A stretch of 64,000 bases of DNA from Clostridiales bacterium. Lineage in GTDB: Bacteria; Bacillota; Clostridia; Oscillospirales; Oscillospiraceae. Below the pieces are notes generated by a model. That model did no database searches. It saw nothing but the letters and a program-made list of their open reading frames with translations, and had not been told where the DNA came from. Made by a program: the position numbers and the translations under genes. Where the stretch lies: positions 15,023-79,022 of the forward strand of contig SFPN01000005.1 of NCBI GenBank assembly GCA_004551945.1, given 5' to 3'. Positions 7,889 through 17,341 of the stretch are shown here, in pieces (position 1 is the first letter of the stretch; every line of letters starts with the position of its first letter).

Positions 7889-10800
7889 GGTCTGTCCCTC
7901 CTTCCTCCTTCCGGGCCAGCCAGTCCCAGAAGTCACTGTTTTTCACCGACGGAATCCACCGCCGCCGGTCGGTCTTTTCCTCAAACTGGCAGGCCCGGAA
8001 GTACTCGCAGTACTGACAGGCGTTCTTGGACGGCCCCCGCCAGAAGGGGTCGGCGTCGATGTTGCCCGATGCAATCTCCCGGCAGATCTGCTGGAGGATG
8101 GCCTGGGTGTGGCCCTTGAGCCTCCCCAGCTTCTCTGCGCTCACCAGGGCGTCCCCGGTGATCTTTCCCGTCCGGGCGCTCACCCGCAGGGGGAGAAACC
8201 GCAGGCTTCCCTCCTGGTGCTCCATGGCGTCCAGCACGGCCTCGTCGTCCAGCACCAGACCCCGGCGGACCAGCTCCTTGTCCATGAGCTTACGCCGGGC
8301 GGCCTCGTCCATGTCCCGGCTACCGGAGATCATGGCCTCCCGGGCGGGCAGGTAGAGCACCCCCGCCGGAACCGGCTGGGTTCCAAAGCGCTTCTCCCCC
8401 TTCTCCTCCAGGGCGAAGAGGTAGAGAAGCATCTGCAAACCCAAGCCGTTCCAGATTTCCGTCAGGTCAAAGGATTTCCGGCCGGTCTTGTAGTCCACCA
8501 CCCGCAGGTAGAGGCGGCCGTCCTTCACCCAGCCGTCCACCCGGTCCACAAAGCCGGAGATGCGCAGGGTGACGCCCCCTGCCTTCACCTCCACCGGGGG
8601 CAGGTCCTTGCCGGGACCGAAGCCCAGCTCGAAGCAGATGGGCTGGAAGTCCGAGGACCGCAGCTCGTCGATCACGTTGTCCACCACCGCCTGGACATTC
8701 CTCTGCAAACGGCGGAAGAGATACTGGAACCGGGGCGTCTGGTGCTCCATGCCCCCAAGCTCTGTAAAGATATATTCCTTTACAGTCTGTTTGGTCAAAT
8801 CCTTCACGTCCTGATCCGAGCAGGCCTCGATGCCCCCCTTGTCCCGGACGCCCCGGAGCACATGCTCCAGAACGAAGTGGACAAAGGTGCCGTACTCCGG
8901 GGCGTGAAAGCCCGCCGGGCGGCGGTCCTTGGCCCCCAGACCGTAGCGGAGGAAGTAGGCAAAGTGGCAGGATTTATACTGATCCATCCGGGAGGCGGAC
9001 ATGGCCACCTTCTCCCCGTAGAGGGATTGCACCGCTTGAGGGGAGAGCCTGCCCCGCTCCCACCGGGCGGCCCGGTCCAGCCGCCGGAAGCAGGCGGCAT
9101 AAGCGGGGTCGGCCTCCAGCTCTTCCCGGGCTTCGGGGGATCTGGCGGCCAGGGTGCGCAGGCGGTCCGGGGAGTCCGCCATGACGCAGGGTCCCTGGGC
9201 CTGAGGGAACAGCGCCGCCAGGGTCTCCACCAGGAAGGAGGGCCGGTACTCTCCCCCGCTCTCCCCGCCGGCGGGCCAGGTGACACAGAGCTTTTCCGTG
9301 GGCTGGGCGCAGGCGGTGTAGACAATGGTGTTCTCCCGGCTGAGCTTTTCCTCCACCTGGGGGGCCAGCTCCAGGCCGTAGTCCTCCAGCAGCGCCCGGT
9401 CCCGGTCGGTGAGCAGCCCCTGGCCAGGGGTCACCTGGGGGATAGAGCCGTCGTCGGCCCCCAGGAAAATCAGCACCTTGCAGGCCCGGTTGGACAGCCG
9501 CTGGGCGTCTCCCGCCGCCACCCGGTCCAGGGAGGCGGGAATGGTGCCCACGGAGTACCGGGACAGCAGCAGCTTCAGCAGCTTGGAAAATTCCGAAAAC
9601 TCCGCCTCCTGGTCCCCCAGCAGGGCGGTGCACTGCTCCAGGGCGCCGCAGAAGATCTCCCACAGCTGGCTGTACTGGCGGGCCAGCTCCGGCTCCCCCT
9701 GCTCCAGCAGGCGGGCAGTGCGGGCCTCCAGGGCCTCCGGGGCCTGGATTTCCTCCAGGAAGCTGTAAAGGGCAAGCACTTGCTCTCCTATGGTATGCTT
9801 GGATTTTTTCTTGAACGTCTCCAAAGGCCGAATCACCCGCAGGCGCAGCGCGTTCAGCTCCTCCAGGTCCTTTTCGTCCTGCTCGGTAAAGGTCTGGTGA
9901 TAGCCCCCGGGGTGCTGGGTCCAGGGCTTGGTCCACCGGCTGCCCCACAGGTCCCAGGTGAGAACGTAATTTTCCAGCTTGTCACACGCCTGGGGGGTAA
10001 GGCCCGCCAGACCGGTTTTCAGATAGCGGAACATATCCTCGTAGGCATAGCCCCCCCGCACCGCGTCCATGGCGGCGGTGATGAGGGTGAAGATGGGCTT
10101 TTGGAGAATATCCGTCCGGTCCGACTGGAACACCGGGATGTCATACTGGGCAAAGATGCCCTCCATGTGCTCCCAGTACCGGTCCATGGACCGGGCGGTT
10201 ACCGCGATGTCCCGGTACCGGAACCGCCCCGACTGGACCAGCCGGCGGATCTCCCCGGCGGCCCAGCGGACCTCCTCCCGGGGGGTGGCCAGGCGGCCCA
10301 GGAAAATGCTCTCGTCCCACTCCCCTGGGTAGGGGACCCGGGAACGGGCGAAAAGATTCTGCTCCAGATAGGCCAGGGGCGGGGTGCGGACCCCCTCCCG
10401 CAGGGGCAGGTCCTCCCGGCGCACCGGGCAGTTTGCTTTGGCCGCCAGGCGGCGGAGCCAGGTTTCCGTCTTGTGGGCCGGGGCAAAGACCTCCTCCTCC
10501 CCCTCCCCTTCTCCCCAGGTGAGGGTCACGGTAACGGAATGGGCCTGGCGGAGCAGCTGCTCCAGCACCAGCCCCTGCTGGGGGGTGAAGTCGGTAAAGC
10601 CGTCTAAGTACACGTCCTTCTCCCGGAAGAAGGGATAGGTTTTCAGCTTCTCCGCCAGGCGGGTAAGCCGGTCCCGGGGGTCCAGGCTGCCCCGGGCGGT
10701 CATGGCCTCGTAGGCCCCGAATATGAGGCCTAAGTCCCGGAGCTTTTCCCCGTCCAGCCCTTCGGTCTCCTCCCCCACCTGGGTTAGCTGGGCCCCGGTG

Positions 10801-11189
10801 ACGCAGCAGCTTTTCAGCTCGTCCATGGTGGTCAGCAGGCTGGAGAGAAACTCCGGCTTCTGGGAGGGCATGGCGTACACGGTCAGGTTTCCGCTCACGG
10901 ACTTCAGGGCCGCGTACATCACCAGCAGACGCCCCCCCTCGTCCAGCACCGGCTGGGCTCCGCCCCCGGCCAGGGACAGAACCCGGTTTTCCAGCCGGGT
11001 GAAGGAGAGGATCTCTCCATACAGCCCCGCCTGGTTTCCGTTCTCCTGGCAGAAGCGGCCCTCGGTCTCAAAGGAGGCCTGCTCCGGCACCAGAAGAAGC
11101 TGGAAGCGGTCCTTCCCCGCCTCCTTCATCCGCCGGAACACCTCCGCCGTTTTGCCGCAGCCGGCCCGGCCTGTGACGATGTGCAGCAT
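7866..11189 (-). CDS. addB: ATP-dependent nuclease subunit B
   Basis: AddB partners AddA in double-strand-break resection. The 1107-residue protein begins with a Walker A-like GRAGCGKT at about 7-14. The C-terminal half has the nuclease motif RVVDYKTGRK and the cysteines expected to hold a 4Fe-4S cluster: one in SCHFAYFLRYG and three close to the end in CQYCEYFRAC. The ATG at 11189 has AAGGAGG eight bases upstream. An earlier possible ATG overlaps the upstream stop codon and is not used here. It is the middle gene of a run: membrane spermidine-synthase-like gene, addB, addA. Confidence 0.95.
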   Translation of the reverse strand: MLHIVTGRAGCGKTAEVFRRMKEAGKDRFQLLLVPEQASFETEGRFCQENGNQAGLYGEILSFTRLENRVLSLAGGGAQPVLDEGGRLLVMYAALKSVSGNLTVYAMPSQKPEFLSSLLTTMDELKSCCVTGAQLTQVGEETEGLDGEKLRDLGLIFGAYEAMTARGSLDPRDRLTRLAEKLKTYPFFREKDVYLDGFTDFTPQQGLVLEQLLRQAHSVTVTLTWGEGEGEEEVFAPAHKTETWLRRLAAKANCPVRREDLPLREGVRTPPLAYLEQNLFARSRVPYPGEWDESIFLGRLATPREEVRWAAGEIRRLVQSGRFRYRDIAVTARSMDRYWEHMEGIFAQYDIPVFQSDRTDILQKPIFTLITAAMDAVRGGYAYEDMFRYLKTGLAGLTPQACDKLENYVLTWDLWGSRWTKPWTQHPGGYHQTFTEQDEKDLEELNALRLRVIRPLETFKKKSKHTIGEQVLALYSFLEEIQAPEALEARTARLLEQGEPELARQYSQLWEIFCGALEQCTALLGDQEAEFSEFSKLLKLLLSRYSVGTIPASLDRVAAGDAQRLSNRACKVLIFLGADDGSIPQVTPGQGLLTDRDRALLEDYGLELAPQVEEKLSRENTIVYTACAQPTEKLCVTWPAGGESGGEYRPSFLVETLAALFPQAQGPCVMADSPDRLRTLAARSPEAREELEADPAYAACFRRLDRAARWERGRLSPQAVQSLYGEKVAMSASRMDQYKSCHFAYFLRYGLGAKDRRPAGFHAPEYGTFVHFVLEHVLRGVRDKGGIEACSDQDVKDLTKQTVKEYIFTELGGMEHQTPRFQYLFRRLQRNVQAVVDNVIDELRSSDFQPICFELGFGPGKDLPPVEVKAGGVTLRISGFVDRVDGWVKDGRLYLRVVDYKTGRKSFDLTEIWNGLGLQMLLYLFALEEKGEKRFGTQPVPAGVLYLPAREAMISGSRDMDEAARRKLMDKELVRRGLVLDDEAVLDAMEHQEGSLRFLPLRVSARTGKITGDALVSAEKLGRLKGHTQAILQQICREIASGNIDADPFWRGPSKNACQYCEYFRACQFEEKTDRRRWIPSVKNSDFWDWLARKEEGGTDHGSQAHA

Positions 11190-11209
11190 GGCGCGCCCTC
11201 CTTGCTTCA

Positions 11210-12811
11210 TCAGAATTGTTTCAGCAGTCCCGAAAGGCCCTCCTCCCGGAACACATCCTGGTAGTATTCTAACTCTTCCTGGATGATCCCGTCAATGGCC
11301 CGCATACCCAGAACCTCCACGGGGGCCTGGTCGTCGGTGAGGATGTGACCTCCGCCGGTATAGGGAGTGAGGGCTTCCGCCACTGTCGTCAGATGCTCCG
11401 CCAGCGCCGGGTTTTCCACCTGGGCCAGGTTTTCCGCCATCCGCTGGGGCAGATCTCCGTCCAGGGCGGCGAACAACTCCCGGTTGGTGGTGTTGGGCAC
11501 GTCCGCAGTGCACACAGAGGGGAAGATGCTGGCGATGGTGTCGCACAGGGCCTGGTTGATGCTTCCCTCCCCGTCAGAGTGCATGTTCAGGTTCACAACC
11601 ATCACCCCGCCGGGGGCCAGGTGGTCCCGCACCAGGGTAAAAAACTCCGTGGAGGACATCTGGAAGGGGATAGTGATGTCCTGGTAGGCGTCCACCAGGA
11701 TCACGTCGTACTTCTTGTCCACCGCCTGGAGGTAGGCCCGGCCGTCGTAGGTGGTCACGTCCACAGATTCGGGCATGTCGAAGTATTCATAGGCAAGATC
11801 GGTAATCTTGCTGTCGATCTCCACCCCCTCTATCCGGGCCTGGGGAAAGTAGGTGGTGCACTGGCGGGCATAGGTCCCGGTGCCGTTGCCCAGGATCAGG
11901 ATCTGGGGGTCGGTCTTTTCCTCAAGGTCCGCCATGACGGGGGCGGCCAGGGCGTAGTCGTAGTACATGCCGGTGAGGCCGTCGTCCTTCATCATCACCG
12001 ACTGGACCCCGAAGAGCACGTTGGTGGAGAGGATCACCCGGCGTTCGGTCTCCTTGACCTGCAAATAATTGTACACCGACTCCCCCTCGTAGGTCAGCTC
12101 CTTCTCCCAGAAGGCGAAGCTCCCACCGCTGCCCAGCACGGCGCACAGAAGGAAGAGCACCAGGGACACCAGGCAGGTTTTGAGCTTGGTTTTGGCGCTG
12201 AGGAAGTAGACCAGGCCGATGACCAGCAGGATGCCGGAAAACAGCAGGAAGGTGACGGCAGTACCCACCGCGGGGATGGTGACGAAGGTGGGCAGGAAGG
12301 TGCCCAGGATGCTGCCGATGGTGTTGCAGGCCCCCAGGTTACCCACGGTGCGGCCGCTGTCGTTCAGGCTGTCCACGGTGTACTTCACCAGGCAGGGGGT
12401 GACGGTGCCCAGCAGGAAGAGGGGAAAGACGAAAATCACCACGCAGGCGCAGAAGGCGGCGATGACGAGAAAGTTGGTGCTCACGGTGAGCACCAGCAGG
12501 CCCGAGATGCCCAGGATCACATACTTGCCCAGCACCGGGATGGCGGCAATCCACACGGCGGCGATGAGCAGCCGCCGGTAGAGCCGGTCGGTGTTGGGGT
12601 CCTTGTCCGCCATCCGGCCGCCCCAGAGATTGCCCAGGGCCATGGCGATCATGATGGTGCCGATGATGATGGTCCAGACGATCTGGGAGGAACTGAAATA
12701 GGGGGCCAGCAGGCGGCTGGCGCCCAGCTCCACCGCCATCACCGAGACGCCGGCAAAAAACTCCGTGAGATAGAGATACAGCTTGTTTTTGAGGATGGGA
12801 CGGGTTCCCAT
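11210..12811 (-). CDS. Membrane-fused spermidine synthase-like protein
   Basis: A 533-residue protein with two halves. The first roughly 230 residues hold about seven or eight hydrophobic segments, resembling the membrane part of fused MFS/spermidine-synthase proteins. The second half is a SAM-methyltransferase-fold spermidine synthase-like domain, with a LGNGTGTYARQ motif, an acidic GVEIDSK strand end and a VDAYQD motif. Whether it makes polyamines is not established for such fusions. The ATG at 12811 is preferred because AAGGA precedes it; the ATG six codons upstream has no binding site. The stop is only 20 bases from the addB start, so it is probably read with addBA. Confidence 0.78.
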   Translation of the reverse strand: MGTRPILKNKLYLYLTEFFAGVSVMAVELGASRLLAPYFSSSQIVWTIIIGTIMIAMALGNLWGGRMADKDPNTDRLYRRLLIAAVWIAAIPVLGKYVILGISGLLVLTVSTNFLVIAAFCACVVIFVFPLFLLGTVTPCLVKYTVDSLNDSGRTVGNLGACNTIGSILGTFLPTFVTIPAVGTAVTFLLFSGILLVIGLVYFLSAKTKLKTCLVSLVLFLLCAVLGSGGSFAFWEKELTYEGESVYNYLQVKETERRVILSTNVLFGVQSVMMKDDGLTGMYYDYALAAPVMADLEEKTDPQILILGNGTGTYARQCTTYFPQARIEGVEIDSKITDLAYEYFDMPESVDVTTYDGRAYLQAVDKKYDVILVDAYQDITIPFQMSSTEFFTLVRDHLAPGGVMVVNLNMHSDGEGSINQALCDTIASIFPSVCTADVPNTTNRELFAALDGDLPQRMAENLAQVENPALAEHLTTVAEALTPYTGGGHILTDDQAPVEVLGMRAIDGIIQEELEYYQDVFREEGLSGLLKQF

Positions 12812-12835
12812 GATATCAAATCCTTCCATATATAG

Positions 12836-12868
12836 AAAAAAACGGCACAGCTTAACCTGTGCCGTTTT
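12836..12868 (-). terminator. Intrinsic terminator after fba
   Basis: Ten-base inverted repeat AACGGCACAG/CTGTGCCGTT with a six-base loop, followed on the minus strand by a run of T residues. It lies 64 bases past the fba stop and just before the spermidine-synthase-like gene. Confidence 0.88.
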
Positions 12869-12931
12869 CTCGCCGGTTATGCGCCCCGCCGGCTGGGGTT
12901 TTGGGCGTTCTCTGTCTGAAAAACCGGGGAC

Positions 12932-13867
12932 TCAAATCTTGTTGTCCGAGCCCAGCACGTTCACGATCTTGTCCTTCACCAGATCCTTCACATACTGACG
13001 GCCCACCTTCAGGTAGCCTCTGGGGTCGAAGTTGGCCGGGTCTGCCACCAGCTGCTGGCGGACCCCGGCGGTCATGGCCAGGCGCAGGTCGGAGTCGATG
13101 TTAATTTTGCACACGGCCATTTTGGCGGCCTGGCGGAGCTGATCCTCGGGCACGCCGATGGCGTCCTTCAGTTGGCCGCCGTTGGCGTTGATGATGTCCA
13201 CATACTGGGGAATGACGGAAGAGGCCCCGTGGAGGACGATGGGGAAGCCGGGCAGGCGGCGGGAGACCTCCTCCAGGATGTCAAAGCGCAGCTGGGGCTT
13301 GGTGCCGGGCTTGAACTTGAAGGCGCCGTGGCTGGTGCCAATGGCGATGGCCAGGCTGTCCACCCCGGTGGCCCGGACAAATTCCTCCACCTGCTCAGGG
13401 TTGGTGTAGGAGGAGTCCTCGGCGGAGACGTTCACGTCGTCCTCAATGCCGGCCAGGCGGCCCAGCTCCCCTTCCACCACCACGCCGTGGGCGTGGGCAT
13501 ACTCCACCACCTGACGGGTGAGGGCGATGTTCTCCTGGAAGTCGTGCTTGGAACCGTCGATCATGACGGAGGTAAAGCCCCCGTCGATGCAGGCCTTGCA
13601 GATTTCAAAATCCTCCCCGTGGTCCAGGTGCAGGGCGATGGGCAGGCCGGTGTCGGCAACGGCGGCCTCAACCAGCTTCATGAGGTAGCCGTGCTTGGCA
13701 TACTTCCGGGCGCCGGCGGAAACCTGAAGGATGATGGGAGACTTGGCCTCCAGGGCGGCCTCGGTGATGCCCTGGACGATCTCCATGTTGTTGACGTTGA
13801 AGGCGCCGATGGCGTAGCCGCCCTCGTAGGCCTTCCGGAACATTTCAGTGGTAGTAACTAACGGCAT
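12932..13867 (-). CDS. fba: Class II fructose-bisphosphate aldolase
   Basis: Cleaves fructose-1,6-bisphosphate to dihydroxyacetone phosphate and glyceraldehyde-3-phosphate, and runs in reverse for gluconeogenesis. The 311-residue protein shows the zinc-binding class II signature ALHLDHGEDF with His80, Asp82 and His83, an AIGTSHGAFKF loop around 190, and the phosphate-binding VLHGASS segment. The ATG at 13867 is preceded by GGAGGG at eight bases. The gene is transcribed away from the pyrophosphate phosphofructokinase gene, and the two promoters appear to share a -35 box, so supply and use of fructose-1,6-bisphosphate may be co-regulated. Confidence 0.96.
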   Translation of the reverse strand: MPLVTTTEMFRKAYEGGYAIGAFNVNNMEIVQGITEAALEAKSPIILQVSAGARKYAKHGYLMKLVEAAVADTGLPIALHLDHGEDFEICKACIDGGFTSVMIDGSKHDFQENIALTRQVVEYAHAHGVVVEGELGRLAGIEDDVNVSAEDSSYTNPEQVEEFVRATGVDSLAIAIGTSHGAFKFKPGTKPQLRFDILEEVSRRLPGFPIVLHGASSVIPQYVDIINANGGQLKDAIGVPEDQLRQAAKMAVCKINIDSDLRLAMTAGVRQQLVADPANFDPRGYLKVGRQYVKDLVKDKIVNVLGSDNKI

Positions 13868-13942
13868 AATGATAACCCTCCATGCGCCCGAGGGCGCGTT
13901 ATTTTTCAAAAAAGCCGGCATCCCAATGATCCCGGATAAATC

Positions 13943-13971
13943 ATTTTACCAACAATCATTGATAATTGCAA
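13943..13971 (-). promoter_or_regulatory. SigA-type promoter for fba (shares -35 with pfp)
   Basis: Minus strand: TTGCAA (13966-13971), 17-base spacer, TAAAAT (13943-13948). TTGCAA is self-complementary, so the same six bases also serve as -35 for the divergent promoter. The sequence ATAAATCAT overlaps this -10 box at 13936-13944. Confidence 0.65.
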
Positions 13972-13994
13972 GTATGCTTGTAATATGATACAAT
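13966..13994 (+). promoter_or_regulatory. SigA-type promoter for pfp (shares -35 with fba)
   Basis: Plus strand: TTGCAA (13966-13971), 17-base spacer, TACAAT (13989-13994). A second copy of ATAAATCAT (13993-14001) overlaps the end of this -10 box in the same orientation as the first copy. Confidence 0.65.
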
Positions 13995-14031
13995 AAATCA
14001 TCCTACTAAAAAGACAATGGAGGAACCCTCT

Positions 14032-15273
14032 ATGGAAAATTTAAAAGGCGCCTGCATCATCGGCCAGTCCGGCGGGCCCACTTCTGTCATTAACGCCAGC
14101 GCCCAGGGCGTCATCCAGACCGCCCTGGCCTCCCCCCAGATCACCCGGGTCCTGGGCGCCGCCCACGGCATCAAGGGCGTGCTGGCCGACCAGCTCTACG
14201 ACATGGGCCAGGAGGACCCCAGGGAGCTGGACCTGCTTCAGTTCACCCCCTCCTCCGCCCTGGGCTCCTGCCGGTACAAGCTGGCTGACCCGGACGTGGA
14301 CGACACCGACTACAAGCGCATTCTGGAAATCTTTAAGAAATACGACGTGCGCTACTTCTTCTACAACGGCGGCAACGACTCCATGGACACCTGCAACAAG
14401 ATCAGCAAGTACATGCAGCGGGTGGGCTACCCCTGCAACATCATGGGTGTGCCCAAGACCATCGACAACGACCTGAGCGGCACCGACCACTGCCCCGGCT
14501 ACGGCAGCGCCGCCAAGTACATCGCCACCTCCTGCATGGAGCTGTACCAGGACGCCCGGGTGTATGACACCGGCACCGTGGTCATCGTGGAGATTATGGG
14601 CCGTCACGCCGGCTGGCTGGCGGGCGCTGCGGGCCTGGCCAGCTGGGCAGGTTCCGGTCCTGACCTGGTGTACCTGCCGGAGGTGGACTTCGACATGGAG
14701 GCTTTCGTTGCCGACGTCAAGCGCATCTACGAGGCCACCGGCAACTGCCTGGTGGCAGTCTCCGAGGGCATCCACTACGCCGACGGCACCTTCGTCTCCG
14801 AGGCCAAGACCTCCGCCACCGACGGCTTCGGCCACGCCCAGCTGGGCGGTCTCGCCGTGATGCTGGCGGACGTGATCAAGCAGCGGATGGGCGTGAAGGT
14901 CCGTGGCATCGAGCTCTCCCTGCTCCAGCGGTGTGGGGCGCACCTGGCCTCCGCCACCGACGTGCAGGAGGCCTATCTGGTGGGCAAGGCCGCCGTGGAG
15001 GCTGCCGTCTCCGGCACCACCGACCACATGGTGGGTCTGGACTGCATCCGGAACGAGAGCGGCTACCACTGCCAGACCAAGCTGGTGCCCCTGACCCAGG
15101 CCGCCAACACCGAGCGGAAGGTTCCCCGGGACTGGATCAACGAGGCCGGCAACGGCATCCAGCAGGGCTTTGTGGACTACGCCCTCCCCCTGATCCAGGG
15201 TGAGCTCTCCCGGCCCCAGGAAAACTCCCTTCCCCGCTTTGCCAAGCTGAAAAAGGTGCTGACCACCGACTGA
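14032..15273 (+). CDS. pfp: Pyrophosphate-dependent 6-phosphofructokinase
   Basis: Phosphorylates fructose-6-phosphate using pyrophosphate, a reversible step, and not ATP. The 413-residue protein has the PFK fold with the catalytic PKTIDND at about 141-147. The donor choice is read from two positions: GGNDS at 113-117 has Asp where ATP enzymes have Gly (GGDGS), and Lys replaces Gly before TIDND. Both are known marks of PPi-PFKs. Later motifs include EIMGRHAGWLA and VSEGIHYADG. The ATG at 14032 follows GGAGG by eight bases; an ATG five codons earlier overlaps that site. It is divergent from fba. Donor specificity is inferred from residues, not measured. Confidence 0.92.
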   Translation: MENLKGACIIGQSGGPTSVINASAQGVIQTALASPQITRVLGAAHGIKGVLADQLYDMGQEDPRELDLLQFTPSSALGSCRYKLADPDVDDTDYKRILEIFKKYDVRYFFYNGGNDSMDTCNKISKYMQRVGYPCNIMGVPKTIDNDLSGTDHCPGYGSAAKYIATSCMELYQDARVYDTGTVVIVEIMGRHAGWLAGAAGLASWAGSGPDLVYLPEVDFDMEAFVADVKRIYEATGNCLVAVSEGIHYADGTFVSEAKTSATDGFGHAQLGGLAVMLADVIKQRMGVKVRGIELSLLQRCGAHLASATDVQEAYLVGKAAVEAAVSGTTDHMVGLDCIRNESGYHCQTKLVPLTQAANTERKVPRDWINEAGNGIQQGFVDYALPLIQGELSRPQENSLPRFAKLKKVLTTD

Positions 15274-15279
15274 TACTGA

Positions 15280-15306
15280 TTCTTGATGAAAAAGTTTCAT
15301 CAAGAA
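15280..15306. repeat. Perfect 12-bp inverted repeat after pfp
   Basis: TTCTTGATGAAA, three-base loop, TTTCATCAAGAA, immediately after the pfp stop. It lacks a following T run, so it may be an mRNA 3' hairpin or a protein site. The true terminator is the next hairpin. Confidence 0.7.
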
Positions 15307-15323
15307 CTAGTATGATCCCACAG

Positions 15324-15359
15324 AAAAGCCGCCGCAGTTCAATATTGCGGCGGCTTTCT
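15324..15359 (+). terminator. Intrinsic terminator after pfp
   Basis: Twelve-base stem AAAGCCGCCGCA/TGCGGCGGCTTT with a nine-base loop, followed by a T-rich run. It lies 51 bases past the pfp stop and before the YyaL-type gene. Confidence 0.88.
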
Positions 15360-15400
15360 TCACATACTAAGGGAAACATGAGAAAAAAGGAGGTTATGCT

Positions 15401-17338
15401 ATGGCCAATCATCTCCAGAACCAGACCAGCCCCTATCTCCGCCAGCACGGAGACAACCCGGTGGACTGGTACCCCTGGTGTCAGGAGGCCTTCCAACGGG
15501 CCAGGGAGGAGGACAAGCCCATCTTTCTCAGCGTGGGCTACAGCACCTGCCACTGGTGCCACGTGATGGCACGGGAGAGCTTCCAGGACCCGGAGGTGGC
15601 GGAACTGCTCAACGAGGGCTTTGTCTCCATCAAGGTGGACCGGGAGGAGCGCCCGGACATTGACAGCCTGAGCATGTCCATCTGCCAGGCCTTCACCGGG
15701 GGCGGCGGCTGGCCCACCACCGTTTTTCTCACGCCGGACCAGATCCCCTTCTTTGCCGGTACCTACTTTCCCAAGGACAGCAGCAGGGGTCTGCCGGGGC
15801 TGCTCCAGCTGCTGCCCGCCATCCGCCGGACCTGGCAGACCGACCGGGACCGGCTCATGGCCCAGGGGGAGCAGGTGCTGGCCTATCTCCAGGCAGAGGC
15901 CCCGCCAGCGGCAGAGCCGGACACCTCTCTGCTGAAAAAGGCCCTGGACCAGTGGCGGGCCTCCTTCGACCCTGTCTGGGGGGGCTTCGGCTCCGCCCCC
16001 AAGTTTCCCATGGGCCACAGTCTGGTGTTTCTCCTGGCCTGCGGGGAGAAAACCGGGGACAAGCCCGCCCTGGCCATGGCAGAAAAGACCCTGGAGCAGC
16101 TCTATCTGGGGGGCATTTTCGACCATGTGGGCGGGGGCTTTGCCCGGTACTCCACCGACCGGCAGTTTCTGGTTCCCCACTTTGAAAAAATGCTCTACGA
16201 CAACGCCCTGCTGACCCTGGCCTACTGCAAGGCCTATCAGGTGACCCGCCGGAGCCTGTACCTCCAGGTAGCCCAGCGGACGGCGGACTATGTGCTCCGG
16301 GACCTGATCCTCCCCGGCGGGGCCTTTGCCGGGGCCCAGGACGCGGACAGCGGCGGGGAGGAAGGGCGGTACTACACCCTCACCCCGGAGGAGGTTCTGT
16401 CGGTGCTGGGTGCGGAGCTGGGGGAGAAATTCAACCGGTGCTACCACATCACCCCCGAGGGCAACTTCCTGGGGAAGAACATCCCCAACCTGCTCCAGGG
16501 CCTGTCCGCCCCGGAGGACTGTGAGGAGGCCCTGCCCCTGCTGCGGGCTTACCGGGAAAAGCGCTGCTCCCTGGCCCGGGACGACAAGGTGCTCACCGGC
16601 TGGAACGGCCTGATGATCGCCGCTCTGGCTGCTCTCTACCGGGTCAGCGGCCAGGAGCGCTACCTGGAGGGGGCCAGAGGTGCCCTGGCCTACCTGGACC
16701 GGGTTCACTGGCGGGGGGATGACCTCTTCGCCACCAGCCTGGCAGAGCAGACCGGGCCCAAGGCCTTTTTGGAGGACTACGCCTTCCTGTCCTTCGGCCT
16801 GCTCCATCTCTACGAGGCTACCCTGGAGCCGCGATACCTGGACCAGGCCCAATCCCTCTGCCGCCGGGTGCTGGCGGACTTTCCCGACAAAGGCCGCGGG
16901 GGATTCTATCTGGCCGCCAAGGACAGCCAGCCTCTGCTGCTCCGCCCCAAGGAGACCGCCGACGGGGCCCTGCCCAGCGGCAACACCATGCTGGGTTATG
17001 TACTGGTGCGCCTGGCTCAGCTCACCGAAGAGGAGACCTGGGACCGGGCCGCCCAGGAGCAGCTGGCCTTCCTGGCCGGGCAGGCGGCGGCCTATCCCAC
17101 CGCCTACCCGGTGTATCTGCTGGCTCTGCTGGCCCGCACCCATCCCCCGGAGGAGATCACCCTGGTCCTGGCCCCCGGCCAGACCCCGCCGGCCCAGCCC
17201 TGGCCCTTCCCCCTGGACGCTGTGGTGAAGATTCTGCCGGGACCCCAGGGGGACTATGCCCTGCTGGACGGAAAGACCACCTATTACGTCTGCAAGGACC
17301 ACACCTGCCTGCCCCCAACCACACAGTACCCCCACTAA
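15401..17338 (+). CDS. YyaL/DUF255 thioredoxin-domain protein
   Basis: A 645-residue member of the YyaL family: an N-terminal thioredoxin-like DUF255 domain followed by a six-hairpin, glycosidase-like alpha/alpha barrel. The N-terminus shows the family signature around NPVDWYPW and a CHWCH motif with Cys50 and Cys53 in the thioredoxin active-site position. The barrel holds [11 protein letters not shown] and HFEKMLYDN, typical of the family. No enzymatic role is firmly known. There is no signal peptide, so it is probably cytosolic. The ATG at 15401 follows GGAGG. It stands alone between two terminators and faces the sipL-like gene. Confidence 0.9.
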   Translation: MANHLQNQTSPYLRQHGDNPVDWYPWCQEAFQRAREEDKPIFLSVGYSTCHWCHVMARESFQDPEVAELLNEGFVSIKVDREERPDIDSLSMSICQAFTGGGGWPTTVFLTPDQIPFFAGTYFPKDSSRGLPGLLQLLPAIRRTWQTDRDRLMAQGEQVLAYLQAEAPPAAEPDTSLLKKALDQWRASFDPVWGGFGSAPKFPMGHSLVFLLACGEKTGDKPALAMAEKTLEQLYLGGIFDHVGGGFARYSTDRQFLVPHFEKMLYDNALLTLAYCKAYQVTRRSLYLQVAQRTADYVLRDLILPGGAFAGAQDADSGGEEGRYYTLTPEEVLSVLGAELGEKFNRCYHITPEGNFLGKNIPNLLQGLSAPEDCEEALPLLRAYREKRCSLARDDKVLTGWNGLMIAALAALYRVSGQERYLEGARGALAYLDRVHWRGDDLFATSLAEQTGPKAFLEDYAFLSFGLLHLYEATLEPRYLDQAQSLCRRVLADFPDKGRGGFYLAAKDSQPLLLRPKETADGALPSGNTMLGYVLVRLAQLTEEETWDRAAQEQLAFLAGQAAAYPTAYPVYLLALLARTHPPEEITLVLAPGQTPPAQPWPFPLDAVVKILPGPQGDYALLDGKTTYYVCKDHTCLPPTTQYPH

Positions 17339-17341
17339 ACG

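Noticed and set aside
6287..8119. A 610-codon plus-strand open frame opposite addA
   Set aside because: Antisense shadow of addA with no ribosome-binding site and no recognisable domain.
7677..10607. A 976-codon plus-strand open frame opposite addB
   Set aside because: It lies antisense to a well-supported gene with intact motifs; long stop-free shadows are expected in GC-rich DNA. The translation is low-complexity (Gly/Leu/Val/His-rich) with no motif.
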